DNA of 6,969 bases from Acidobacteriota bacterium. GTDB taxonomy: Bacteria > Acidobacteriota > Holophagae > Thermotomaculales > Thermotomaculaceae. The translations under genes were made by a program, and so were the position numbers. The notes beneath the pieces are model-generated. The model was not told the origin of the DNA. It worked only from the letters and a program-made list of their open reading frames with translations, and ran no database searches. The stretch covers positions 1 through 6,969 of the forward strand of contig WFPG01000208.1 in the NCBI GenBank assembly GCA_015487755.1, in the 5' to 3' direction. Of the stretch, positions 1-5,978 are shown in pieces. Within the stretch, counting starts at the first letter, position 1. The number at the start of each line of letters is the position of its first letter.

Positions 1-1
1 A

Positions 2-121
2 CAGGCGGCTTTAACAGCCTGCCGGCAGGCTGTTAAGTTATACAACAGTGATAGGCCTCATCTATCACTTGGAATGAAAACACCTGACATGGTGCATGAA
101 AATGTGTATACTAACCATTAA
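2..121 (+). CDS. IS3-family transposase (OrfB), C-terminal fragment
   Basis: An open frame enters from the left edge and ends at TAA 119-121, giving the last 39 residues. It contains LYNSDRPHLSLGMKTPDMV, which matches the end of the rve/DDE integrase domain of IS3 OrfB proteins (pattern YNxxRPHxSLxxxTPxxV). The catalytic DDE residues and the N-terminal helix-turn-helix would lie outside the window. The ATG at 74 is internal, because the frame stays open upstream and the family motif begins before it. A typical IS3 inverted repeat begins four bases after the stop. The protein would cut and join the element's ends during transposition. Whether the gene is intact is unknown. Confidence 0.8.
   Translation, partial: QAALTACRQAVKLYNSDRPHLSLGMKTPDMVHENVYTNH
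11..36. repeat. Perfect 26-bp palindrome inside the transposase gene
   Basis: The left half TTAACAGCCTGCC (11-23) is the exact reverse complement of 24-36, with no central spacer. In the transposase frame it encodes LTACRQAVK just upstream of the YNSDRPH motif. As single-stranded DNA or RNA it could form a GC-rich hairpin. No T-run follows on either strand, so it does not look like a classical terminator. Its role is unknown. Confidence 0.85.
47..69. repeat. 8-bp inverted repeat with 7-nt loop near the IS end
   Basis: AGTGATAG (47-54) pairs perfectly with CTATCACT (62-69) around the loop GCCTCAT. It lies within the codons for SDRPHLS, ten bases after the larger palindrome. No T-run follows. 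It may be a chance consequence of the coding sequence or a structure near the transposon end. Confidence 0.6.
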
Positions 122-124
122 AGC

Positions 125-150
125 GTGTCCACTTTTTTCAGGACGAGACA
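125..150 (-). repeat. Probable right terminal inverted repeat of the IS3 element
   Basis: Read inward from 150 on the minus strand, the sequence opens TGTCTCGTCCTGAAAA and then AGTGGACAC. This resembles IS3-family terminal repeats. It begins four bases after the transposase stop. The partner repeat is off the left edge, so the exact length is not provable. Confidence 0.6.
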
Positions 151-160
151 ATAAACATCA

Positions 161-203
161 TTCACTATTCACTTCTCACTTTTTCACCGTTCACTTTTCA
201 TTA
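161..203. repeat. Degenerate heptanucleotide tandem repeat (six units)
   Basis: Units of the form TTCACTN start at 161, 168, 175, 183, 190 and 197. Spacing is 7, 7, 8, 7 and 7 bases. On the minus strand the unit reads roughly AGTGAAN. The last two units overlap the final codons and TGA stop (191-193) of the glycosyltransferase gene. The array lies between that gene and the insertion-sequence end. Such short degenerate heptamer arrays can expand or contract by slippage. Confidence 0.7.
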
Positions 204-1768
204 TTTTTTAATACCGCAAATCTGGAGTCTTGAAAGATGATTTTTGAGTTTTGGAAAAGGCGAATGTATTTTTTTAACTGATTTTTCTTCACTATAATTA
301 GCGAGTTTTTCTCTTCAGGCCATAACTCTTTAAGTTTATCTATGTGGATTAAAACCTTTTTTGTTTCAGGGTCTGAGTATATAAACTCTTTGTCAAACCT
401 TGTTTCAACAGGGTGTATTTTGGTGTAAAGAACAAAACTTCTTGAATTGAAACCGACTAAATAAACTTTTTCAGGTTTCTGTTTCAGAGAGTTTATGTGA
501 TTTGCCGTTGTTTTCATTGTAAAGAGGTATTTTTCAGGATTGAGGGATACTATGTGAAGGGTGATTAACAAAATGGCGATTATTTTAACCGCAGTAATTG
601 CTGCCCTGATTTTGTTTGTTTTTAAAAAAGGGATAATTAAGTTAAATCCGATTAAGGTAATTACAAACAGTGAAAACGGCAGTTTAAAGCCTATCAGATG
701 CTTTTTTAATGCTAAAATTACAATTGTTATCTCAAAAATGGCAGACAGTATAAATAAACTGCACTTTTCTTTATCAATGAGTACATAAGCCACAATTATT
801 GAAAGCGCCGCAAGGGATAGGAGAATATAAAGCGATAGTTTGCTTACAGGGATTGAGAAAAGGATAATCGGGTATAAAAAGGTAATTAGGAGAAATTTAA
901 TTTCGTTTTTTTCTTTCCACTCCTTCACAATTGTTTTTAAGGAAAAGACAAGCCCGAATACCCATGGATATGCAAGGTAGAATATCCCTTTAAAGTAAAA
1001 CCAAAGAGGTTTAGGGTGGCCGAAGCCTTTTGAGGAAAGCCTTGATGCAAACTGCTTGTCAACAAGGTAGTTTACAGAGTTGGGAATTTTAACAAAAATA
1101 TAAACAAACCACCAGAACCCTATAATCAGAGAGACAATTATAGGAAAAGGCTTAAACAGTTTTTTCAGTTTCCCCTTTTCGTTTATTAGCAGTAAATAAA
1201 TTATAACTATGGGTAAAACCTGCATATAGCCTAAAGGCCCTTTAACAAACCCGCTTATTCCAAGCCAGAACCAGAAAAGATAAACGCTTTTTTTATCCTG
1301 TTTTTCAAGGAATAAGAGGAAGTAATAGATTGAAAACAGCATTGTTGTCAGCAAAAATATGTCTGTTGTAACAATCCTTGAAGCGCCTATTATTAAAGGG
1401 GTTGTTGAGAATATTATCCCTGAAAGAAAGGCGGTGTCTTCGTCTTCAAAGAGTTTCAAAGCAATGAAAAATACAAGGATAGCGGATATTATTCCGCATA
1501 ACCCTGCAAAAAACCTTCCCCCTAATTCGTTAACCCCGAAAATCTTATAGCCTAAAGCGGTTAGCCAATAGGTTAGGGGCGGTTTTGTTATGTGGATAAT
1601 CTTGTTTTGGGTGGGGATTAGCCAGTGGTTGTACACAAGGGTTTCGTAGCCTATTTCGGCATACCTTGCGTCTGATGTTTCTGTAAAGGGAAGTTTTGTT
1701 TCAAAAAATAAAAAAGAAAAGAAAGCAAAAACTACCACAATTAAAAGGTATTTATTCCGCTTTTTCAT
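191..1768 (-). CDS. GT-C membrane glycosyltransferase, ArnT/PMT-like (GT39/GT83)
   Basis: A 525-residue polytopic inner-membrane protein resembling ArnT and protein O-mannosyltransferases, which move a sugar from a polyprenyl-phosphate carrier to an acceptor outside the membrane. A membrane segment (about 8-22) leads to a first outer loop with SDARYAEI (D33, R35, Y36, E38), where this fold keeps its catalytic acid. ITKPPLTYWL (60-69) and SKLSLYILL (310-318) match ArnT-type motifs. About ten to twelve hydrophobic segments run to residue 409, followed by a soluble tail of about 115 residues. Length is normal for the family. The ATG at 1768 lies inside the end of the HNH gene (17-bp overlap), with a weak GGAAAG about 9 bases upstream, suggesting translational coupling. 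The stop lies in a heptamer array. Substrate (lipid A, protein or glycan) cannot be told; no neighbouring envelope genes help. Confidence 0.85.
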   Translation of the reverse strand: MKKRNKYLLIVVVFAFFSFLFFETKLPFTETSDARYAEIGYETLVYNHWLIPTQNKIIHITKPPLTYWLTALGYKIFGVNELGGRFFAGLCGIISAILVFFIALKLFEDEDTAFLSGIIFSTTPLIIGASRIVTTDIFLLTTMLFSIYYFLLFLEKQDKKSVYLFWFWLGISGFVKGPLGYMQVLPIVIIYLLLINEKGKLKKLFKPFPIIVSLIIGFWWFVYIFVKIPNSVNYLVDKQFASRLSSKGFGHPKPLWFYFKGIFYLAYPWVFGLVFSLKTIVKEWKEKNEIKFLLITFLYPIILFSIPVSKLSLYILLSLAALSIIVAYVLIDKEKCSLFILSAIFEITIVILALKKHLIGFKLPFSLFVITLIGFNLIIPFLKTNKIRAAITAVKIIAILLITLHIVSLNPEKYLFTMKTTANHINSLKQKPEKVYLVGFNSRSFVLYTKIHPVETRFDKEFIYSDPETKKVLIHIDKLKELWPEEKNSLIIVKKNQLKKYIRLFQNSKIIFQDSRFAVLKNNEK

Positions 1769-2054
1769 TTTTCAGTCTTTCCAGATACTCCTGCCATTCA
1801 ATAGGGAGCATATACTTCTTTTTGTTGTTGCAGTCTTTACAGCATGGGACGACATTTCCCTTGACAGTTTTTCCCCCTCTTGCAATAGGCACTATGTGGT
1901 CCATTGTCAATTCAGAAGGGTGAAACTTCTTTCCGCAGTAATAGCAGATTCCCGTGGCTTTTTTTCTTTTCCACCACTGGGATTTTCTCAATTCCCTTGC
2001 TTTTTGTTTTTCCCTTTTTATGTGTTCTTCGTCAGCAGGTATAAAAAAATTCAT
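1752..2054 (-). CDS. Small stand-alone HNH-nuclease-domain protein
   Basis: A 100-residue protein with a basic N-terminal helix (about 10-33) and a complete HNH fold. The zinc-knuckle pairs are C37-x2-C40 and C72-x2-C75. The core is D52-H53-I-V-P followed by GG at 60-61, N67 and N76-N77-K78, so the metal-binding and catalytic positions look intact. Family knowledge predicts a metal-dependent nuclease acting on DNA. From memory, close relatives (CYYCG...LTMDHIVP...KGNVVPCC) occur as single genes in many delta-proteobacteria-like genomes without a defined role; I could not verify this. The start at 2054 is the only Met before residue 51. No Shine-Dalgarno sequence is evident, and a good promoter sits so close that the mRNA may be leaderless. 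It is the first gene of the operon with the glycosyltransferase. No toxin partner, methylase or intron is present. Confidence 0.85.
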   Translation of the reverse strand: MNFFIPADEEHIKREKQKARELRKSQWWKRKKATGICYYCGKKFHPSELTMDHIVPIARGGKTVKGNVVPCCKDCNNKKKYMLPIEWQEYLERLKNEKAE

Positions 2055-2063
2055 AGCAAAAAG

Positions 2064-2092
2064 AATATAACAAAATAAACATTATTTTTCAA
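2064..2092 (-). promoter_or_regulatory. Sigma70-like promoter for the HNH-glycosyltransferase operon
   Basis: On the minus strand TTGAAA (2092-2087) and TATATT (2069-2064) are separated by 17 bases. Transcription would start near 2057, only about three bases before the HNH ATG at 2054. This predicts a leaderless or near-leaderless message, in keeping with the lack of a ribosome binding site there. Confidence 0.5.
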
Positions 2093-2099
2093 ATTGCAC

Positions 2100-2127
2100 T
2101 TGATAGAAAAAGAAAAACAGGTATTAT
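2100..2127 (+). promoter_or_regulatory. Sigma70-like promoter for purE-mtaB
   Basis: TTGATA (2100-2105) and TATTAT (2122-2127) are 16 bases apart, each one mismatch from consensus. Transcription would start near 2134, giving a leader of about 27 bases that is too short for a purine riboswitch. Its -35 box lies seven bases from the -35 box of the divergent HNH promoter. Confidence 0.5.
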
Positions 2128-2146
2128 ATCCCTGTGAAAAAGTTTT

Positions 2147-2152
2147 AAGGAG
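2147..2152 (+). promoter_or_regulatory. Ribosome binding site of purE
   Basis: AAGGAG ends eight bases before ATG 2161, an ideal spacing, which fixes the purE start. Confidence 0.75.
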
Positions 2153-2160
2153 CGTAAACT

Positions 2161-2679
2161 ATGAGCAATCCTCTTGTAGGAATTTTAATGGGAAGCGATT
2201 CAGATTTTGAGATTATGAAGGAAAGCGCAAAGGTTTTAAAGGACTTCGGGGTGCCCTTTGAGGTTGTGGTTACTTCCGCCCACAGAACACCTGAAAGAAC
2301 CCTTGAATACGCAAAAAGCGCAAGAGATAGAGGCTTAAAGGTTTTAATTGTAGGGGCGGGAATGGCTGCTCACCTTGCAGGGGTAATTGCAGCAAAGACT
2401 ATTATTCCCGTTATCGGAGTGCCTATTAACTCTTCTTCTTTAAACGGTATTGACGCACTTTACTCAACCCTGCAGATGCCGTCGGGAATTCCTGTTGGAA
2501 CAATGGCAATAGGAAAGGCAGGGGCAAAGAACGCCGCTTTGTACGCAATTCAAATGCTTGCTTTAAGCGATGAGAATTTGCAGAAAAAACTTGATGATTT
2601 CAGGCAGGAGTTTGAAAAGGTTGTTGTTGAAAGAGAAAAGAAGGTTCACGAGAAGTTAGAAAAGTTTTTGAATGAGTAA
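2161..2679 (+). CDS. purE: N5-carboxyaminoimidazole ribonucleotide mutase
   Basis: A cytosolic enzyme of de novo purine synthesis. Class I PurE moves the carboxyl of N5-CAIR to C4, making CAIR. The 172-residue length fits class I (E. coli about 169). The phosphate-binding G11-S-D-S-D15 loop, SAHRTP (39-44) with the likely catalytic His41, [11 protein letters not shown] (65-75) and [10 protein letters not shown] (105-114) are all present. The family forms octamers. The C terminus is a charged helix. Class I enzymes normally work with PurK, which makes N5-CAIR; purK is not adjacent, so it must be elsewhere if this enzyme acts as a mutase. The gene has its own promoter and a good ribosome binding site. 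Its last codons overlap the mtaB-like gene by 8 bp. Confidence 0.96.
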   Translation: MSNPLVGILMGSDSDFEIMKESAKVLKDFGVPFEVVVTSAHRTPERTLEYAKSARDRGLKVLIVGAGMAAHLAGVIAAKTIIPVIGVPINSSSLNGIDALYSTLQMPSGIPVGTMAIGKAGAKNAALYAIQMLALSDENLQKKLDDFRQEFEKVVVEREKKVHEKLEKFLNE

Positions 2680-3877
2680 GTTTTTCATAAAGACATTCGG
2701 CTGCAAACTAAACCAATTTGATTCGGAAAAGATAAGGGAAGGGCTTACCCTATCCGGCTTTTTTGAAACTGACAATGTTCTGGAAGCCGACATTATTGTT
2801 ATAAACTCCTGTGGGGTAACAAACAAGGCTGAAAAAGAGGCTTTTTACACTTTAAGAAACATTATCAGGAAAAACCCTGAGGCTAAAAAGTATTTCATCG
2901 GCTGTTTTGTAAAGCCTGAAGATTACGAGAATACCGAATTTTTAAAAGGCAAAGATAAGTTTAATATCCCAGAACTTAAAAGCCTTCCCTTTTTCCCTTC
3001 AAACCAGCAGAAACACGCAAGGCCTTTAATTTACATACAAAACGGGTGTGATTTAAGGTGTGCATACTGCATTGTTCCCAAATTCAGAGGGAAAAGCGTA
3101 AGTGTTGAAATTGATAAGGTTTTAGAGCAGATAGGTTTTTTCCTGAAACACGGTAAAAAAGAGGTTGTTTTAACGGGAATTCACTTAGGGCTCTGGGGGC
3201 ATGACTTTACACCTAAAAAAACAATACTTGATTTGTTGATTGAGGTTGAAAAAAGGTTTGAGGGAAGGGTAAAAATAAGGATATCTTCCCTTGATTCAAA
3301 CGAAATTGACGATTATTTAATAGATTTCTTCGCAAATTCAAGCATTATTCAGCCTCACTTTCACATCCCCTTACAAAGCGGAAGCGATAAAATACTTCGT
3401 TTAATGAGAAGGAGATACACTGTAAAGCAGTTTGAACAAACGGTTTCAAAGATTAAAGAAAAAGTTAAAGATGTCTGCATAGGGGCAGATGTTATTGTAG
3501 GCTTTCCCAATGAAACCGATAAGGATTTTGAGGATACATATAAATTTATTGAATGTATACCCCTTGATTACCTTCATGTTTTCCCCTTTTCTCCGAGGGT
3601 AGGAACGGAAGCATACAATATGGAGAATCAGGTTAAGGAAGAGGTTAAAAAGGAAAGGGTTAAGGCTTTGAGGGAATTGTCTGATAATAAAAAAGAAAAG
3701 TTTGCAAAAAGTTTTTTAGGCAAAATCAGGGAAGGCATTGCCATCTATCCCGACTTGATTTTAACAGACAACTATATACAGGTTCAGGTTAAAGAAAAGT
3801 TAATCCCTTCAAAAGAGTATAAGGTTAAGTTAAAAGAAACCCTCTCCCCTACAAAGGTAAGGGGAGAGGTTGTATAG
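2672..3877 (+). CDS. mtaB: MtaB-like tRNA methylthiotransferase (radical SAM, MiaB family)
   Basis: Probably adds the methylthio group to t6A37 of tRNA, giving ms2t6A, using two [4Fe-4S] clusters and SAM. The N-terminal UPF0004 domain has [12 protein letters not shown] and three cluster cysteines, C11, C47 and C78. The radical-SAM motif is C126-x3-C130-x2-C133, followed by [10 protein letters not shown] and HIPLQSGSD. The [10 protein letters not shown] signature favours MtaB over MiaB or RimO. A short, divergent TRAM-like region lies at about 345-390. At 401 residues it is shorter than usual (about 430-450), mainly because only 48 residues separate C78 from C126. ATG 2672 overlaps the end of purE (ATGAGTAA) by 8 bp, pointing to coupled translation; no strong ribosome binding site is seen. 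The last codons lie in a large hairpin, which gives the tail [11 protein letters not shown]. Confidence 0.9.
   Translation: MSKFFIKTFGCKLNQFDSEKIREGLTLSGFFETDNVLEADIIVINSCGVTNKAEKEAFYTLRNIIRKNPEAKKYFIGCFVKPEDYENTEFLKGKDKFNIPELKSLPFFPSNQQKHARPLIYIQNGCDLRCAYCIVPKFRGKSVSVEIDKVLEQIGFFLKHGKKEVVLTGIHLGLWGHDFTPKKTILDLLIEVEKRFEGRVKIRISSLDSNEIDDYLIDFFANSSIIQPHFHIPLQSGSDKILRLMRRRYTVKQFEQTVSKIKEKVKDVCIGADVIVGFPNETDKDFEDTYKFIECIPLDYLHVFPFSPRVGTEAYNMENQVKEEVKKERVKALRELSDNKKEKFAKSFLGKIREGIAIYPDLILTDNYIQVQVKEKLIPSKEYKVKLKETLSPTKVRGEVV
3841..3869. terminator. Hairpin terminator shared by convergent mtaB and hemB
   Basis: CCTCTCCCCT (3841-3850) pairs perfectly with AGGGGAGAGG (3860-3869) around a 9-base loop. 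It can be extended by an AA/TT pair past a bulged C. On the minus strand GTTTCTTTTA follows, a fair U-rich run, so it best serves the hemD-hemB transcript. On the plus strand the following bases are less T-rich. The element lies wholly inside the mtaB coding end. Confidence 0.7.
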
Positions 3878-3878
3878 A

Positions 3879-4859
3879 TTAGCATTCTTCTCTTAAAATC
3901 CTTGCGGCGTCCTTCGCAAAGTAGGTAATAATCAAATCGGCTCCCGCCCTTTTAATTGAGGTTAAAATCTCCATCATAACCTTATCGTGGTCAATCCATC
4001 CCATTTTTGCAGCCGCTTTAACCATTGAGTATTCGCCGCTAACATTGTATGCGCACACGGGAACAAGGACATTCTGCTTAACATCGGAGATTATGTCAAG
4101 GTATGAGAGTGCAGGCTTAACCATAACTATGTCCGCATTTTCCTCAATATCAAGCATAACCTCTTTTAATGCTTCCCTTCTGTTTGCAGGGTCCATTTGA
4201 TAGGATTTCCTGTCTCCGAATTGAGGTGCCGATTCAGCCGCATCCCTGAACGGGCCGTAAAAAGCGGAGGCAAATTTAGCCGAGTAAGCCATAATGGGGA
4301 TATGTGAAAACCCTTTTTCGTCTAAATCATGCCTTATCCTCTGAACCCTTCCGTCCATCATATCTGAAGGGGCAACCATATCCGCCCCCGCTTTTGCGTG
4401 GGAAACCGCTTCCCTTGCAAGCAGGTCAAGGGTTTTATCGTTGTCAACATCCTTGTTTTCAATAATACCGCAATGTCCGTGTGAGGTGTATTCACACATG
4501 CACACATCGGTTATAACATAGAGTTTGTCGGTTAACTCTTTAATCTTCCTTATTGCCTTTTGAATTATTCCCTCGTCTGAATAAGCCTCGCTTCCGTACT
4601 CATCTTTGTGTTCGGGAATGCCGAAGAGTATTACCGATTTTATCCCCAATTCTACTATCTCATTTATCTCTTCTTCCAGCCTGTCTATTGAGTATTGATA
4701 AACACCTTCCATTGAGGAAACCTTGTTTTTGATATTCTCTCCCTCAATGACAAACAACGGGTATATAAAGTCGTCAATTGAGAGTTTTGTTTCCCTCACC
4801 ATATCCCTTATTAAAGAGTTTTTTCTAAGCCTTCTTGCCCTGAATTCAGGAAATCTCAT
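3879..4859 (-). CDS. hemB: Delta-aminolevulinic acid dehydratase (porphobilinogen synthase)
   Basis: Condenses two 5-aminolevulinate molecules to porphobilinogen, an early cytosolic step to heme, siroheme and corrinoids. At 326 residues it is full length. The two Schiff-base lysines are K195 (in [14 protein letters not shown]) and K248 (in [11 protein letters not shown]). The sequence [13 protein letters not shown] gives C120, C122 and C130, the cysteine triad of zinc-dependent enzymes, so this is not the Asp-rich magnesium-only type. The [11 protein letters not shown] stretch (160-170) is typical. The start is secured by AGGAGG five bases upstream. The gene starts one base after the hemD stop and is clearly cotranslated with it. 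The stop lies one base from that of the convergent mtaB-like gene. Confidence 0.97.
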   Translation of the reverse strand: MRFPEFRARRLRKNSLIRDMVRETKLSIDDFIYPLFVIEGENIKNKVSSMEGVYQYSIDRLEEEINEIVELGIKSVILFGIPEHKDEYGSEAYSDEGIIQKAIRKIKELTDKLYVITDVCMCEYTSHGHCGIIENKDVDNDKTLDLLAREAVSHAKAGADMVAPSDMMDGRVQRIRHDLDEKGFSHIPIMAYSAKFASAFYGPFRDAAESAPQFGDRKSYQMDPANRREALKEVMLDIEENADIVMVKPALSYLDIISDVKQNVLVPVCAYNVSGEYSMVKAAAKMGWIDHDKVMMEILTSIKRAGADLIITYFAKDAARILREEC

Positions 4860-4860
4860 A

Positions 4861-5553
4861 TTAGCCTCCTAATTTTGAAATAGTTAATTTTAAAGCCTCT
4901 TTTAAACTAAAAGTTTGCGGGAATATGCACTTTATGCCGTGTTTGTCAATCTCTTTTGCGGTTACGCTTCCAATGGCACACACAATCCTTTCCTTTAAAA
5001 AGTCGTAAGGGTACTTTTCGGCAAAGCAGTTGAAAGAGGAAGGGCTTAAAAAAATGTATGCCTTGTAATCTTTTAGCAGTTTAAAATCACTGCACACGGT
5101 TTTATAGACAATTATCTTTTTAAAGTGAATCCCTTTCTTATTAAAGCCCTCTTCAAGGTTTGTGTTTGATAAATCAGATGTGGGAAAGAGAATGCCTTTT
5201 ATATGTTTATACTTTTCTGTGAACTCTTTGAAAAAGTGTTCCGAAGAGTAATTCGTAGGTATAAAGTCAGGTTTAAGGTTAAATTGTTTTAACTTCTCCG
5301 CCGTTTTTTTTCCTACACAGGCTATCTTCAAGCCCTTAACCTCTTTGGGATTTATCCTTTTGAAAAAAAAATCAATTCCCCTTTTGCTTCCGAAAAATAT
5401 CCAGTCATAAAGTGAAAAGTCGGACACCGTAAATCTTGTTTCAACAAATTTAATTGCTTCAAAACCGTCTATAGCAATATTTTCTTCCGTTAACTCAATC
5501 TTTTTTAAACCTTCAAGGCTCTCTTTTGAGCCGAAAACCGCTATGCTTTTCAT
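4861..5553 (-). CDS. hemD: Uroporphyrinogen-III synthase
   Basis: Closes hydroxymethylbilane to uroporphyrinogen III with inversion of ring D. HemD families diverge strongly, but both Rossmann-like halves are recognisable. With the start used here (230 residues), [12 protein letters not shown] is at 53-64, [12 protein letters not shown] at 77-88, [10 protein letters not shown] at about 120-129, [12 protein letters not shown] at 166-177 and [11 protein letters not shown] at 192-202. I chose ATG 5553, where [11 protein letters not shown] begins like other HemD proteins. A TTG at 5583 in the same frame would add ten lysine-rich residues and would overlap the proposed HIT promoter. Neither start has a clear ribosome binding site. 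It is the first gene of the hemD-hemB operon. The enzyme that supplies its substrate, HemC, is not encoded nearby. Confidence 0.88.
   Translation of the reverse strand: MKSIAVFGSKESLEGLKKIELTEENIAIDGFEAIKFVETRFTVSDFSLYDWIFFGSKRGIDFFFKRINPKEVKGLKIACVGKKTAEKLKQFNLKPDFIPTNYSSEHFFKEFTEKYKHIKGILFPTSDLSNTNLEEGFNKKGIHFKKIIVYKTVCSDFKLLKDYKAYIFLSPSSFNCFAEKYPYDFLKERIVCAIGSVTAKEIDKHGIKCIFPQTFSLKEALKLTISKLGG
4865..4870 (-). promoter_or_regulatory. Ribosome binding site of hemB within the hemD end
   Basis: AGGAGG on the minus strand lies five bases before the hemB ATG (4859). It overlaps the final Gly-Gly codons of hemD, so hemB initiation depends on sequence inside the upstream gene. Confidence 0.8.
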
Positions 5554-5571
5554 CTTTTTAATTTTATCAAA

Positions 5572-5600
5572 TTGTTTTTTCAAAAAAGAATTTATATACT
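5572..5600 (+). promoter_or_regulatory. Possible sigma70-like promoter for the HIT-der operon
   Basis: TTGTTT (5572-5577) and TATACT (5595-5600) are 17 bases apart. The -10 box has one mismatch but the -35 is weak. Transcription would start near 5607, about 24 bases before the ATG. The region also contains T6-C-A6 (5575-5587), likely to be bent DNA. Confidence 0.4.
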
Positions 5601-5619
5601 AAAATTATCAGATGATTTT

Positions 5620-5625
5620 AGGAGG
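5620..5625 (+). promoter_or_regulatory. Ribosome binding site deciding the HIT gene start
   Basis: AGGAGG lies five bases before ATG 5631. An in-frame GTG at 5625 overlaps this site and so cannot be the start. Confidence 0.8.
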
Positions 5626-5630
5626 TGGTT

Positions 5631-5975
5631 ATGGATTGCATTTTTTGTAAAATCGCAAATAAAGAAATCCCGTCAGACATTGTCTTTGAAAACGAAAAGG
5701 TTATTGCTTTCAGGGATATAAACCCTGTTGCTCCCGTTCACATTTTGGTTATCCCAAAAGCGCATGTTGAATCCGTGCAGGCGTTAGAGGGAGAGGATTA
5801 CAACTTGCTGCCTGACATTTTCAAAGCAATAAAAGAGATTGCTGTTAAAGAGGGGATTGATAAATCAGGCTACAGGGTAATCTCAAACAGCGGGAAAGAC
5901 GGGGGGCAGGAGGTTTTCCACCTTCACTTTCACATTTTAGGCGGAGAGAATATAGGAAAATTAAGGTGTAAATAA
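5631..5975 (+). CDS. HIT-family (HinT-like) purine nucleotide hydrolase
   Basis: A 114-residue cytosolic histidine-triad protein. HINT-type members hydrolyse adenosine 5'-phosphoramidates and aminoacyl-adenylates; the physiological substrate here is unknown. The sequence starts MDCIFCKI with the zinc-type cysteines C3 and C6, has IPKAHVES with H45, and ends in FHLHFHILGG, where H97, H99 and H101 form the triad and H99 should be the nucleophile. NSGKDGGQEV (86-95) is the usual loop before the triad. Length is normal. ATG 5631 is chosen because of the ribosome binding site. The stop lies three bases before the der start, so the two are cotranscribed. No functional link to der is known to me. 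Confidence 0.93.
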   Translation: MDCIFCKIANKEIPSDIVFENEKVIAFRDINPVAPVHILVIPKAHVESVQALEGEDYNLLPDIFKAIKEIAVKEGIDKSGYRVISNSGKDGGQEVFHLHFHILGGENIGKLRCK

Positions 5976-5978
5976 TCT

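Larger units (their letters stand above)
1..150 (+). mobile_element. Right end of an IS3-family insertion sequence (partial)
   Basis: The segment joins the C-terminal coding end of an IS3-type transposase (stop at 119-121) to a terminal-inverted-repeat-like sequence ending at 150. Read from the outside inward on the minus strand, this starts TGTCTCGTCCTGAAAA and continues into AGTGGACAC. IS3 elements typically end in 5'-TG...CA-3' with an A-run followed by GTGGACA, and place the transposase stop close to the right repeat, as here. Most of the element lies left of the window, so the left repeat, target duplication and intactness cannot be judged. By my count G+C is about 44%, higher than the flanking genes look. 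The family call is firm; the exact boundary at 150 is inferred. Confidence 0.75.

Noticed and set aside
74..121. Small plus-strand ORF beginning at ATG 74
   Set aside because: The same frame is open to the left edge and encodes the conserved IS3 transposase motif before this ATG, so it is an internal Met.
161..203. CRISPR array
   Set aside because: Units are only 7-8 bases with no spacers; this is a simple degenerate tandem repeat.
561..788. Plus-strand ORF of 75 codons opposite the glycosyltransferase gene
   Set aside because: It is antisense to a convincing membrane-protein gene, has no ribosome binding site and encodes no recognisable domain.
1359..1550. Plus-strand ORF of 63 codons
   Set aside because: A frame shadow of the glycosyltransferase on the opposite strand.
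1752..2054. HNH protein as a homing endonuclease or restriction enzyme
   Set aside because: No intron, intein, methyltransferase or interrupted host gene is seen; it is a free-standing gene in an operon.
1696..2078. Two plus-strand ORFs across the HNH gene
   Set aside because: Both lie antisense to the HNH gene, whose zinc and catalytic residues are intact; their proteins are low-complexity.
5625..5630. GTG start adding two residues to the HIT protein
   Set aside because: It overlaps the AGGAGG ribosome binding site; ATG 5631 has ideal spacing.
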